This document shows, piece by piece, positions 24,463-36,989 of a stretch of DNA of 64,000 nt (within the stretch, counting starts at the first letter, position 1; each line of letters starts with the position of its first letter). This DNA is from Brachynemurus nebulosus (lineage: Eukaryota; Arthropoda; Insecta; Neuroptera; Myrmeleontidae): positions 46,960,954 to 47,024,953 of the forward strand of contig JAPWDM010000005.1 of the NCBI GenBank assembly GCA_035578155.1, given 5' to 3'. The notes below the pieces were generated by a model. That model ran no database searches. It was not told where the DNA came from and worked only from the letters and a program-made list of their open reading frames with translations. The translations under genes and the position numbers were made by a program.

Positions 24463-25371
24463 TACCGTAAAATTGACTGACTTTGGCCATTTTTCAATAT
24501 TTGTTTTATTTATGCATTAATACCGGAATAGTATTTTTTATTGATTCTATAGATTATATTGGACTCGAAAAAAATTATATACATAAAACAATTTGATTGC
24601 TAGTACCTGAAAAAGTTTTAATAGAAAAATTTATGAAAAACCTGCAATTTTTACTTTCAAAAACTTCAAGGGCAGCTTGGCAATGAGGCGACATCTATGA
24701 CTTTCATGCGAAAATATGCTGTCATACAACCTTTAGGAAACTCTACGAGCCAAGCCAGCAAACTTAATCTATTGGTTTTGCCGGCCAAAATCGCCCAATG
24801 CATTATTCGCTAATAATGGTCTGACTTTGGCTACCACATGTTTGCGTTGTTTTCGAGCTGTAAGCACCTATCCCATCCAAAAGAGGTTTCTTTAAATTAC
24901 CAGAAGTGGAAAATTACAATTAAACCCTGTGTTTTTTATTTTTAATTTACCTACTAAAGAATTTTTTCTTTACCAAATAATTTGTTACCTTATTTGCAAT
25001 TTGCGCTTAAAATAATTACAAAATATTTTTTTTCATTTGTTTAAAAAATTTGATAATAAAATATAAAAAAAGAAGCATTTTTATCATATTTTTATTTAAA
25101 AAAAACCTCAAAAAATATTTCTTTCTTAGCGTTTTCCAAATAAAGTAACATGTGGCCAAAGTAACCCAACTTCGTCGTCTGACTTTGGCCACCCTTATTT
25201 TTTAAAAAAAATAATATTTAGAATGTATTTAGCTTCTTCTCCATTTCCAAGTTAAAAGTACTAATACAGACCCATAAAACGTAACTAGAAACAAAAATTA
25301 ATATCATTCGGTGTAAAACTTATAACAGTGTAAAGTTCAAAAGTGGACCAAAGTCATCCAATTTTACGGTA
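24463..25371. mobile_element. CCGTAAAATTG element (TA-flanked)
   Basis: A 905-bp element (24465-25369) with ends CCGTAAAATTGACTGACTTT and, reversed, CCGTAAAATTGGATGACTTT, each next to TA. GACTTTGGCCA-type motifs recur inside (24477, 24822, 25186) and near the right end as ACCAAAGTCA, echoing the internal repeats of the GGGGAAGG family. No transposase frame. Tc1/mariner/pogo-like by target duplication. Confidence 0.75.
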
Positions 25372-25440
25372 CCAATTTTTTTTTAAATTTTTCTGCGTTT
25401 GTTTAAAAAATTTAGATATACATGAAATAAAGTTAGTGTA

Positions 25441-25883
25441 TACTGAGTGTCCCGGCCGGATGTATACATATGATTTACATGTTAAGTTTTAACATTGGAT
25501 TCCCATAAGGTAAAAGTTATGCCATAAGAGTGCTTTGGATAAACGGATAAGCATATTTTTGGTAATTTGCTTTTATAAATTAATTTTTTTCCACCAAATT
25601 ATCTGCACTATTTTTTCAACAGAATATTTTTTTGGTATTTTTATTATTTTAATATTTATTTTCAAGAAAATAAAAAATGCCTTTTTGAATTTACAGCAGA
25701 TGACACAAATATTTATTATGTAAAAATGTGAATTGCTTGAAGATTGTGACATTAATTTCTTTATTGTCCTGCATTATTATTGTTAAAGCTATAGTAATTT
25801 TTAACATTGGATTCCTTATTGTAATCCATTGTTAAAAATTAACATGTAAATCATATGTATACATCCAAATGGGACACCCGGTA
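25441..25883. mobile_element. GTGTCCC foldback MITE in the intron
   Basis: A 439-bp element (25443-25881) with termini CTGAGTGTCCCGGCCGGATG and, reversed, CCGGGTGTCCCATTTGGATG, flanked by TA. The arms continue through TATACATATGATTTACATGT-TAA and AACATTGGATTCC. If the splice donor at 25917 is used, the element sits in the first intron, with its end only about 35 bases from the donor. Confidence 0.75.
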
Positions 25884-25915
25884 TATTATGACACAAGACT
25901 ATTATTGACGGGCTC

Positions 25916-25920
25916 ACCTT
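25916..25920 (-). other. Splice donor of the 26-kb gene
   Basis: Minus-strand AAG|GTGAGC with the intron starting at 25917. The C-terminal Lys codon stays intact (phase 0). Downstream of it the reading frame loses its basic, GC-rich character and enters a transposon, which supports the boundary. No acceptor was identified. Confidence 0.75.
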
Positions 25921-26916
25921 ACGCAAAAACCGTTCATTACATTCTTCCGGCGTGGTACCATCGTGAAAATGATGATGTCGATAACGTAAACTACCCATTT
26001 GACGTGTCCCACTTAACACCCCCACTTCAGCAACCAGTTGCTTAATACTAAAATGTCGTTTCGCCTTTTGACATTTCTTTTGAAATCGTTTTTTTGCCAA
26101 CGTCTTCTCGTCCACCTCACTCAGTTCCCCCTGCGACGTGAGACCCTCCTCCGCGACCCAAGCACTTAACACTTGTTCAATAAAACTGAACAATTGTTGA
26201 ACATTTGGTTCAAATTTGGGGCTTGTTGTGGAAGCTGTAGTTTTTGGGGTGGTGGCTCCACTACCACTGGTTGACGCACTATGACGCGATTTTGCCCCAC
26301 TCGATGGAGTTTCTTTACGTAACGGTACTGTACGCGTATCGACACTTTTGGCTTTGCTGCTACCAGCACCTGCACTTGCACTTGTGTCACGTTCGCGCGA
26401 ACTTCGACGACCATAATTCAAATTGGCGTTCGCGCAAACTTGCATCAGTAGATTGTCGCCGAAATGTACAGTTTTGTGACGTCGACGTCGATTTAATGAA
26501 CACGAGCTGTGTGATTTGGCGGGAGATGGTTCCCGATGAACGATTACTTGTTGCTCTTGTTGCGGGTAGTGTTTTGTGGGTTTGGGTTGTGTGCCGATAC
26601 TAACGGCACCACCACCCCCTCCAAGTATGTCACGAAATGGACACGGGCACGTGGTGGCCGTGCCCATTGAAGAAGACGGGCCAGCATAGCTTAACGCTGG
26701 TATTGTCTTTGAGGAAGACCCTTTTGCCGGATATAAAACTTGATATTGTAAGTGTTTTTTACTACAATGTGGCTGTTCAGTGACTGGGTCCGGATATATG
26801 ACTGGCTTTTGTTGCGGATGCCCCTGCGCCTGCGGGTGCGGCTGATTCGTTGTTGATGTTACGTTTCCGGTACATTTCGACAATGTTGACGTGGGTGTCG
26901 TGTTTGTTTCAACCAT
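25918..26916 (-). CDS. Coding exon of an unrecognised Ser/Thr-rich protein with a PP1-docking motif
   Basis: This is the only convincing host coding exon. I start it at the Met at 26916 (AAAAAAATGG, A at -3 and G at +4); an upstream in-frame Met at 26949 has a poorer context. It ends at 25918 with AAG|GTGAGC, a consensus donor in phase 0, giving 333 codons. The open frame continues to 25816, but that part is intronic and contains a MITE. Numbering from the upstream Met: residues 20-60 are T/Q/P-rich, 110-114 are five glycines, 154-158 are RRRRH followed by KTVHF (159-163), which fits the RVxF motif for protein phosphatase 1. Residues 180-245 are Ser/Thr/Ala-rich and probably disordered. Residues 247-344 look folded: a hydrophobic helix (QQLFSFIEQVLSAWV), an acidic turn, a Lys/Arg/Gln-rich helix (KKRFQKKCQKAKRHF) and a His-rich tail. 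GC content is far above the flanks. I do not recognise the family; later exons would lie at lower coordinates. Confidence 0.75.
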
Positions 26917-26949
26917 TTTTTTAATGTTTGAACAATGATGGTACAGCAT

Positions 26950-28357
26950 TTAGAAGAAGAATATTATTTTCAATCATAAAAACACGTTCTACGTTATTTT
27001 TTCAAAAATATAAACTACGTTTTTCTTACTTCAAAAATTTTTCAAATAACAAGCGCAATTTTGTTTTTTAAGCGATTTTTGAAACGTATTTACAAGAAGC
27101 CGATTTTTTGTTTTAACAATTTCTTTTTATTTACAATTAAATTAATAAAGTTTTTTTTTTTTTTAGAAGGCACACAATTATTTTTTAAAATATTTTTTAA
27201 CCGAACAATTTTTTTTTATTTTTATTTTTTTATTAAATTTTAACATGAATATCACAGTTGGCAAACGACTACTATATAGAGAGTATTATTTTAAATTCTT
27301 TTTTGTAAATATTTTTATATTTTATCACTTTTTTATTAAAATTTAAAAAATAATACCGTACAAGTCATTAAATTCTAAAAAAAAATAATATATTAAATTT
27401 GATAGGTACAGTCTGAAGATAAGATCATTTTGACAAAGCTGATTCGAAAAGGGTGTAAAAATTCATTAACAAATTACATTTTAAATATGAATTATTTTTT
27501 AAGAATTTCATAAAATATTGCGTCCATTAATGTCAAATTTAGAGCATAATTATTCTTACAATGGGTAATTAAGTCACGTAGTAATGTGGACACTGAATGT
27601 AAGGGGGGGAGAATGGGAGTACCTACATGCATGTAATTACAATGAAATATTATTTAAACAAGTTTTACTTCCGTAAAAATTCAACTTCAACAGTTGTTTT
27701 CCTTCTTTGCGAATTTCACTAATTGTAAGTGGATGGTAGATCCAGATGGCAAATTTTAAAAAGAATCTAGTTATGTTAATGACAGAAATGAAAAGTTAAT
27801 ACCTAAATCACTTCCAAAAAGCTTTGTTTTGAGAAAAAAGAAATTTTATGATTTGATGATGTCATTAAGTCTTCCAATGTCGCAAAAAAATGTATATAAA
27901 ATGACAGATTGATGAAATTGAAAGCGAATTATAGGTTTTTGAAGTCGTTCTTTTCATTTTTACTAAAAAATTTCGCACGTAGAACCACTAGACAACAGAC
28001 TTCTGTTAAATCAGTCATATTTCTAAAAACAACTAGGGGAGCAGGGATTAACTGGAGCCTAATAAGGAAAAACAAAAATATCTCGAATCGTTCTAACAAT
28101 TTATGTATTTTTTAAATTGAAACACATATAGCTTGTCTATTTGACCAACAAATAAGCTGAATTTTAGTTAGCTAAACAATATTTTTCTAGTTGAATTTCT
28201 TTATTTCCTGAAGACTACCGTCCGCCCCCGTCGCCCGACAAGTCGGGAAATGGGAGCCTAAAATTCACTTTAAATTCGATAAAAATTTTAAAAACAAACT
28301 TAGTCTTCAAAAACAAAATAAGTGCAAAAATACAGCAAATAAAGGTACATTTTAACA
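26950..28357. other. Upstream flank of the 26-kb gene, no promoter recognised
   Basis: AT-rich sequence lying upstream of the minus-strand exon. It could hold the 5' leader and promoter, but no TATA/initiator pair stands out from the AT background. Frames at 27061-27243 and 27909-28115 are composition artefacts. At 28206-28250 there is a short GC-rich patch with CCCGACAAGTCGGG, a 14-bp palindrome. Confidence 0.4.
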
Positions 28358-28545
28358 ATAAAACTCAATATTAATAGATTTGAACGTTACTTTATATGGT
28401 ATTCCATATTTCTAAATAATAAACAAATATTTTACTTCGCAGAAATACCACTTTTATTTTTAAACTGTGACAATATTGTTTCAAAATAAAAATGGCATTT
28501 TTGCGAAGTGAAATATTTGTTTATTATTTACAAATGAAACTCAAT
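28358..28545. mobile_element. Penelope-tail palindrome, copy C
   Basis: The unit at 28370-28533 reads ATTAATAGATTTGAACGTTA-CTTTATATGGTATTCCATAT, then the AATAATAAACAAATATTTTA arm, a spacer, and the inverse arm. The flanks ATAAAACTCAAT (28358-28369) and ATGAAACTCAAT (28534-28545) agree at 11 of 12 positions, consistent with a target duplication of about 12 bp. Confidence 0.7.
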
Positions 28546-29021
28546 TTTATAATCACAATAAAAGAATTATTCTAAGGATTCTAAGATCAGGGCAAAGGAC
28601 ACAAATATAATCATTTTGTGAAACATGATTATATAGATTACAATATTCATTCGTTATCACAATTCTGATACTCATAACAAAACATAGGCAAACTTAGCTT
28701 TATAATTAGTGATAATTAATTAAAATAAAAAATGTAATTTAGTTGTTACTTTGAATTAGTTGTTACATTATTAAAATTATTTTGTTATAAGCACTGAGCA
28801 CAAGAAACAAAACCTCTCTTAACAACTGAGTGCGTGCAACTACCGAAAAATGCGCAAGAGAAAAGCTTAGCCGACAAATACTGAAGACGTTTAAGTTGCA
28901 TACTAGCGAATACAACCATTAGAAACGTGCACTTTTGCACCGCTCCCATTACCCGCTAGCTCTCATTACCCCTCACTCCCCTTTGTCATTTTTTATAGGG
29001 ACTCTACTCTAATTTAGAGTA
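28546..29021. other. AT-rich spacer, nothing recognised
   Basis: No gene is recognised. At 28939-28983 a C-rich phrase (CGCTCCCATTACCCGC) stands out but has no clear partner. Confidence 0.4.
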
Positions 29022-29163
29022 TGTGGATAAATAACCGCAACCAAATAACCGTGTACAAAATAACTGAATGACAAGATAAACTTAGACAAAATAACTGTGG
29101 ACAAAATAACCGAACAATAAAATAACTGTACGACAAAATAACCGAACAATCAAATAAACATCG
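29022..29163 (+). repeat. Degenerate minisatellite (GACAAAATAACCG)
   Basis: About eight imperfect units of 13-18 bases, each containing (C/A)AAATAAC(C/T)G, for example ACAAAATAACTGTGG and ACAAAATAACCGAACAATA. Unit length varies by small insertions. It is non-coding. Confidence 0.75.
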
Positions 29164-29379
29164 TTAATTATTCTTTTGAGTTAGGGTACATGCGGCTGTG
29201 ATATGATTAAGATTTTTCTTGCTCCCAATATATAAAAGATGGCTAAATTGCAATAGACCTTAGATGTTGGTATTTAAACTATTGCATTTAAAACGAACGT
29301 TAATGGGTGAAAACTATTGTATTTAAAAAGCTAGGCTTGGGAAAGATTAATTTGAAAAATCAAATAGTAGATGATATAA

Positions 29380-29830
29380 TACCCCTGTCGCAGCATTCTG
29401 CATAACATAGCGAATTTCCGTTTATAGAAATTAGTTTTTCTCGGAAACTAATTGACATAGAACAATAGTTTAAAGAGCTTTTTTATGTAATTTTTTCTCC
29501 TCTTTTAAATGGTGTAAAGAAATTTAGCAAAAATTTTTGAATAAGTGGAAATTTTGGCAAAAAACTAATTTTTTACAAGAACAAAAACCATGCTCCTGGC
29601 ATCCGACGTGTCTGGCTGAAGAACTCATTCAAGGGTTTGAGACTTTCAATGTTTTCAACAAATTTCGTAAATATTAGATACTTCGTTCGAGAGTTATCGC
29701 GCGGACACATATATACATATCGCTCGTTTTCTGTCCCAATCTCTCCAAGTTTTGGACACACAACATAAACGTATTTAAATCTGTGTTTTCATCACAATGA
29801 ACTTAAGATTTATGCTAATTACTAATAAGA
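29380..29830 (+). repeat. ACCCCTGTCGCAGC repeat, copy 1
   Basis: Starts ACCCCTGTCGCAGCATTCTG then CATAACATAGCGAATTTCCG. It passes through AGTTATCGCGCGGACACATA and continues to TTAAGATTTATGCTAATTAC at about 29822. Related copies: 33223-33560, 35722-36009 (inverted), a truncated one at 59697-59734, and a partial distal half at 48361-48480. Here the internal CACATATATACATAT is short; in the other copies it has become a long microsatellite. I cannot assign it to a transposon class. The minus-strand 62-codon frame at 29573-29761 is not conserved as an intact frame among copies. Confidence 0.7.
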
Positions 29831-29859
29831 TATAATATAAAAATCTCATGTCACAATGT

Positions 29860-30000
29860 TTGGCTAGGATAAGCTCTGAAACTACTGAACCGATTTTGAT
29901 GTGAGACGATATTACTTAGTGCATGTCAAACACGCACTTGACGAATTTTTTTATAATAAAAATGAAGAAAAAAATGTGTTTATGAATGTTTGTGAACATT
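29860..30000 (+). repeat. Relic of an ACTGAACCGATTTTGATG repeat
   Basis: The phrase AGCTCTGAAACTACTGAACC-GATTTTGATGTGAGACG is common in insect Helitrons and some LINE tails. Ends are not visible. Confidence 0.35.
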
Positions 30001-30141
30001 TGCAAACGTTCTGCGCACTTGGTGGATACGTTCCTAAAGAATTTCTAAAGCAGACGATCGTTGGTTATTTGCCATGAGCTAATAATAATGGCAGTGTTTT
30101 GAAGGTTTGGAACAGTATGGACGATATAGTGCTAGCCATAG

Positions 30142-30308
30142 TACACGGAGAGAAAATTCCTATAAAAATTACTGCGCTCATACTACAATCGACGTGTAAC
30201 AGGCGAACATATCCAATTTTACCGTACAAAAACTGGATATGTTCGCCTGTTACACGTCGATTGTAGTATGAGCACAGTAATTTTTTTTAGGAATTTTCTC
30301 TCCGTGTA
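30142..30308. mobile_element. CACGGAG element, minimal palindromic form
   Basis: Only 163 bp (30144-30306): the terminal ~78 bases of the family and their near-perfect inverse, separated by almost nothing. TA on both sides. It ends 16 bases before the TTAA of the piggyBac-like element at 30327. Confidence 0.9.
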
Positions 30309-30322
30309 CTTGCACCCGTAGC

Positions 30323-31250
30323 TTAACCCTAGAATCATACGTTGGTCTACGAGTCAAGTTAATCATACATCGGCGTCATTTTGACGAATGGACTTTTTAC
30401 GGGGAGTTTTAGAGTTTATTTGCAAAAAACATTTTTTTTACATAACAATACTATAAAAGCGAACAAAATATTTAAAGAAATTGGATTTGGAAAAATTTCT
30501 TAATATAAATATTTATTAATTTTTTTAATCTTTTTATCAAAACATATTTTCATTATAAAAATTAAAAAACAGATAAATACATCAATTGTATCTTAAAACA
30601 TGTCTTTCAAATAATTAATTTATGAACTATTATGAGTCACTGGACATGTGTGACTTTACAGAATGTGAAATTTCTCAGTCATAAATATTCCTATAGATAT
30701 GTAGTTATTTCCCCATTTGGCACATTTGTAAATTTTCTAAAATTTGTTAGTAATTTTTCGAATAAGATCTCAAAAAATAATAAATATTGAAATATTTTCC
30801 ACAAAATAAATTGTTAATCATTTATTAAGTCATTCGAAACGCATTCTTTAGTTTTCGATTCAATATATTAAAATTTCAGTATCATGTCGTCTCTATAAGT
30901 CAAACAGCTGTAATCATCTTTCACATTATCATAATCATTGAATAAATTAATTATAACATCCATATCTTTAATAAATTTTAGAAAAATTAGGAAAACTTTT
31001 ATATGTGGAGTACAAAATCTTTAAAAAAAAACATCGGGTAATCATACATCGTCGTCCGTTTGACGCACACTATTTCAGTATAAAAAACGACAATAGCTAG
31101 AAACAAAATTTATATCTCTTATGTGTTATAATAACAAATAAATTAGATAACAGAAGTTTCACAGCAAGCAAGTACCAACAAGTTGTAGTATTGGAGCAGG
31201 TAGAGAAGTTCGTTCGTCGTTTTGACGAGTACGTATGATTCTAGGGTTAA
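30323..31250. mobile_element. piggyBac-like MITE, copy A (TTAA)
   Basis: The element spans 30327-31246 (920 bp) with perfect 16-bp termini CCCTAGAATCATACGT and TTAA on both sides. These are hallmarks of piggyBac elements. Subterminal phrases related to CGTCNTTTTGACG occur near both ends (30371-30385, 31046-31062, 31213-31229). The interior is AT-rich without a DDD transposase frame. A second copy is at 55128-56061 in inverse orientation. Confidence 0.9.
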
Positions 31251-33222
31251 AAAAATTTCGTACAAGCAGCAAAAACCTAAATCCGCTTCTGGTCAACTCA
31301 TAAATAATTTAGTCCGCGTATAACACACATCCTGCGTTTGTGGTGGAAATGCGTGAGATAACAATATTCAACATTCCTCGCATCACAAATAATGCCAAAA
31401 TGAACTGGAACACATTGTGAATAAAAACTCATAGACGGTCACATTTAATAAAAGTTATTAGACATTAACCTCGCTCAAGTGCCGTCTGATAAAATTTTAT
31501 TACCTTTACCCCCACCCGCGTTCCGTCGTAGATGACGTTATAAAACAAATAAAATTTGTTGTCGACTAATTTATTAAAATTCAAAAGACAAACTTTTATT
31601 ACACAAAAACCAAAAGTTAATTTAAATAATTTTTTTTCCATAAAACATTTTATTAATTTTCGACTTGACCAGACGAAATTGTGTCAGTGTAATAATGCAA
31701 CCCCCTCATTTCGTTTTGATATGACGTCAATAGATGTCATGACGATTGTGTATGATCAGAAACAGATGACAAGTCCAAACAATTGCGACAAATAATAATA
31801 CTTTTTCAATCAGTATTATAAATAACGACATATTCAGTTTCTGACATATAAGTATTTTCCTATTTGTTGTCGGGGTAATTACATTTCATTCATTGTGTCG
31901 GGCTTGAGGGGGGAAGATATCTATCTAGTTTCAATTAATCAGGATATATTAAGGGAACCACCAGATGAAAAACTGGGAAAGTAATTATTTTTATAATCAG
32001 ATAACTTAAAAATTCGATTTAGGTGGTATTTTTGTCTTGCCCAATATCTGGCTACCAGAAAGTACACCGAACTAGCAAATATAACTAAATATAATCATTA
32101 AACAGTTAGTCTAGAGTTAGTTTACTGTTCTGTTTAGCTTCAGTCTTAAAGCAAAGTAGATTTAGACTGTATAGCAGCTCTCTGAAATGTTACTTAAAAT
32201 TTTCAGCGTTTACTAGTTTTTTTCAATCTGGTCGGAGTTCTACCCAACCAATTGCCTTCAAATTTGATATATACTTTCAATACATATTTCTCAATGATCC
32301 AAATCTTGGAAAATTGAAAAATGTAATTTTTTTATTATTAAAACAAAAATTAAAAGCTTTGAAACGAAGAGTAAAAAATTTCTTTAATATTCTATTTCAA
32401 ACAACCGCTATTTTATGAATTTTTTTCTGTGATTCTGACCATAATGACATTAGTTCCTGTCAGAAAAAATCATTTATATGAAAAACTAAAATTTTTACAA
32501 GGGGAAGCAGAGTTTAAATTTGAAGTTACGGCCTGTTGTAAGAAAGTGTATAGAAAAAATAAGAACAACATTTTATCAAATGCTTATATTATTTACATAA
32601 TTTTCCTTACATTTAATTGTACCAAAGTAAATTTAATCAAAATACGTGCTCATTTTGACAAATTATTCGGTAAAGCAGATTTTTATAAATTTATGAAAAC
32701 GTACACAGAAAATTTTTCAGTGGCAATGACGATAACACTTTTGGTACAGATTCATAAAAGGGTTGAAATCAGGACAATGAGCTTACGCCGTTGTTTTACC
32801 ATAAGATATAATCAGAGCTGATAATAACTCAAATTTGCATTTTTCTTAATTTTTTTTTGTACATTTTCACAAAATCAATAAACAATCAATACGAAAAGGG
32901 TACGATAAATGCAACAAATGAAAGCAAATTTAGACGTGATTAATTTTTGTCTCTTTTAATTTCGTTATATTATCCTCATTCGTTAATAACATCACACTAT
33001 TTTTAATTAATTTGCAATATAGTAGAAATATTTTTCTATTTAATCTAAAACAATCCGGAGTTTACGTCTCAACACTAGAATGTCATCCTTTAATATCATC
33101 TCGGCACTGTAACCAAAATATTCTCGTATATGCATGGAAATGACACGACATAAATGTTAAATAGATTGCATATTTATATATACGTGTTTTTAAATACATA
33201 ATTGAATGAATATATCAACAAA
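31251..33222. other. AT-rich spacer; weak 130-codon frame
   Basis: A 130-codon frame at 32429-32821 on the plus strand is the only longish one. Its FKFEVTACCKK segment resembles FKFKVMDCCKK read from 37107-37142, so this is probably a shared repeat relic. No domain is recognised. The frame at 31556-31795 has no support. Confidence 0.4.
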
Positions 33223-33665
<443 letters not shown>

Positions 33666-35370
33666 ATTTTAGCGAATATTATTTCCGGTTTGTAGGGACC
33701 TCAAAACAAATTTCTGCCATGGTCCCGGGTCACGATATGACAGTGGCTGTAGTAGCTGAACACGGTACTTGACTGTATTTAAAATTTCTGTCAAATGTTA
33801 AATAATTCTATGCATTATCATTAGGTAGATATGTCCAGTTTTAATAATGAAACATAAAAAAATTCGATAACAATTTAGAAATTTTATTTTGAAAATCGCC
33901 ATTTTTCAATAAATATTCAAATTAGTGAAAACGCGCCACTTCTTGAAAATGACGTAATATTTTGTATTAGATATGTCGATTTTGATAATTTTTATTGGTG
34001 AGGTGAAATTGTGTTTTCTTTTGAATATTTCTAGTAAGTTATATAGGTATATAGTAATAATAATCGACCAGAATTCAAACAAATACTTGCTCTTACTTTG
34101 ACATTTTATGAATATAATCAAAGTTTTGAGGTTATAAATATTGACATTGACGTTTAGTTGCTTCAAACTGTGACGTCACTATAGTGAGGTGTTTTTCCCG
34201 CCTTTTTCTCATTTAAAATTGTAGGGTTACTTTTTTTGATGATTTTTTACAGAATCTGTCGAAAATAAGAAAAACAATACTTTTAGAATATTTTTGTAAC
34301 TTCAGTCAAGTATCCTATTCCATTCTGGAAATTCGCTAAAAATATTATTTAAATTTTTTTTCTGTTTTGCAACCACGATACCTACGTGTTGTAGAGTTTT
34401 CAAAAAGTTTTCAGATCGATCGAATACGACCTTTGACATTTAAAAATCTTACGTATGGTATTACGTAATCGAATATGGTATACGCAGCAATTATTTTGAA
34501 TATAAAATTGTATTTCAATTGCGATAATAATAATTATGATATGAAATTAAACCTACTGCGTGAGTAAATTATTCTACCTGGCTTTTTTTGTAATTACAGA
34601 TTAATTGGAGCGTTAATTACTACCGATTTTATGAATTATTTTTTAATTATATATTCATGTTTATTGGGTTATAGTTTAAAAACTGAAAATTCATACTCAT
34701 TTTGTAAAAAACGTATATGTATTGTGAGATTACTCAAGAATATATTACTATAATAACAGAAAAGAACTTCAAGTTTTTGAGTTAAAAATTTGCCATCTAT
34801 GATATAATAAAAGTTATCCTATTGCGAACATTTTCTCAAGAATTCAATTTTTACAGCAGTTTTTGGGAAGATGAGATCCTTAATTTCAAATATTATCAAA
34901 TTCTTGTGAAACATTAATGTATAGCGAATCGTATTCGTATTTAAACATACGTCAATATTCAATATGTTCACTGTTTGAACATTTTGAACATTCGATTTTT
35001 TGGAATGTATGTCAAATCACTGTTAAATTAAAATTCACATAAAGATTGAAAAATTAACAAACTGGATCAACCAAGAATCGAACCTGGGTCTCTTGGTAAC
35101 TAGCTAAACGTCTTATCTACTAGACTATTGAGCCGATGTACAAGAAACTTTGAATACTTTTTTTGTGAAATTTTTGACGCGGCCCCTATCCACCACATAT
35201 GTCTAAAAGGATATGCTGTACGTGACGATGACATCAAGTTCAATATTTTCTTTTTAGCGAATTTCCAGAATGGAATTCAGCTATTACAGCCACTGTCATG
35301 ACGCGACTTGAGCCCGGGACTATGGCAGAAATTTTGAGGTCCCTAGAAACCGAAAATAATATTCACTAAA

Positions 35371-35372
<2 letters not shown>
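33666..35372. mobile_element. 1.7-kb element with inverted ends next to (TA)n
   Basis: Left TTTTAGCGAATATTATTTCC, then TGTAGGGACCTCAAAACAAA and GACAGTGGCTGTAGTAGCTG (33670-33760). Inversely on the right are AATATTATTTTCGGTTTCTA-GGGACCTCAAAATTTCTGCC and GACAGTGGCTGTAATAGCTG (35280-35372). The phrase CCATTCTGGAAATTCGCTAA (34322) and its inverse at 35255-35275 add an inner partial arm. Both ends abut (TA)n. It holds a nested tRNA-like repeat (35030-35145); no transposase was seen. Confidence 0.6.
35030..35145 (-). repeat. tRNA-like repeat, copy 2
   Basis: On the minus strand: GGCTCAATAGTCTAGTAGAT (A-box-like), AAGACGTTTAGCTAGTTACC, AAGAGACCCAGGTTCGATTC (B-box-like) and TTGGTTGATCC, then the family tail ending TTTATGTGAATTTT. 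The anticodon stem bases GGTAAC/GTTACC-like pairing is poor, so it is a SINE-type relic. Confidence 0.65.
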
Positions 35373-35721
<349 letters not shown>

Positions 35722-36009
35722 TGGGTTTCCGCGCGATAACTCTCGAACGAAGTATACAATTTTTACGAAACTTGGTGAAAACATTGAGTTCGTCAGCCAG
35801 ACACGTCGGATGCCAGGAACACAGGAACGTGGTTTTTGTTGTTGAAAAAAATTAGTTTTTTGCCAAAATTTCCACTTATTCAAAAACTTTTGCGAAATTA
35901 TATAAAAAAGCTCTTTAAACTATTCTTCTATGTCAACTAGTTTCCGAGAAAAATTAATTTTTATAAACAGAAATTCGCTATGTTATGCAGAATGATGCGA
36001 CAGGGGTAT
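35722..36009 (-). repeat. ACCCCTGTCGCAGC repeat, copy 3 (inverted)
   Basis: Inverse of copy 2: it begins GGTTTCCGCGCGATAACTCT at the microsatellite and ends GCAGAATGATGCGACAGGGG-TAT. Together with copy 2 it frames 33223-36009 in inverted orientation. Confidence 0.85.
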
Positions 36010-36957
36010 TTAAGAAGTAATACGAATACTATAAAGCCAGAATACGTCATTCTTAAATAGAGAATGTTTCATAGCATTCGTTATACTGCTCGACTATGTA
36101 AAACTATGTTTTAATAGACTGTATTATCTTATTGATAAGGTGTTGCTTTAAAACGTCACCAAAAGATTCCAGTGGAGGCGAAAATAAAATCTGCTAGTCG
36201 GTATGTACGTACGTCATGTAAAACTGTGAACGCAAACATGCTTCAGATCGCTATTTTTGATCGATTTTGTAAATTTTAATTGTTGTCGATTCGTCAACTC
36301 TCAGAATAGCGGCCCTTACTGATTTTCACAATGATCGATCAAATAGCTTAATGTAATAGAATTGTAGAACTCATACCAGCTCTACACAGTTTTCTTGTTA
36401 TCATACATACTTGGAATACTCTCTGTTTCATTACACGGCCGTAGAGATACAGTATTTGAAATAAACTATAAATAGATGATTGGTTTGTTTGCTTATACTA
36501 AAATAACTTGCAAGGTGTCCACTTTTTAATTTTGAAATTGAAACCAGCAATTTTTAAATATGCTTACAACTTTATATTCAAATTTGTTAACAAAAATAAC
36601 AAAAAAAAAAGAAAGAAAAAAACATTTTGTAAAAAAAAATCCGTTTCACAAATATTATGGTAATAAACACTTGTAATGTGGTCTCTTCTTGAAAACCATT
36701 CCGAATAAAAAACACTACTAGTTATTTTAACGCAACATCTTAATGCTTTGCGTTATAATTTACAGTTTATGACTTTTAGTGTATGCTATTTTTTGTTGTT
36801 GTCTTCTTACAAGGAAATCTACTTTTCGGAAAAAAATATTTTTTTCTAAATAAACTTAATGTTTGTTCGTTCGCTGACTTGCTTCTTTACGATTATTTCT
36901 TTTTACAGTCTAATGTCTTATTTATATCAATTTACGTTTTTGTTCCATTTCTATTCT

Positions 36958-36989
<32 letters not shown>

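Noticed and set aside
25816..25917. The last 33 codons of the 377-codon frame
   Set aside because: They lie after a consensus donor and run into a MITE terminus.
26166..26603. Frames of 82 and 119 codons overlapping the 26-kb exon
   Set aside because: They are shadows of the long GC-rich minus-strand frame in other frames.
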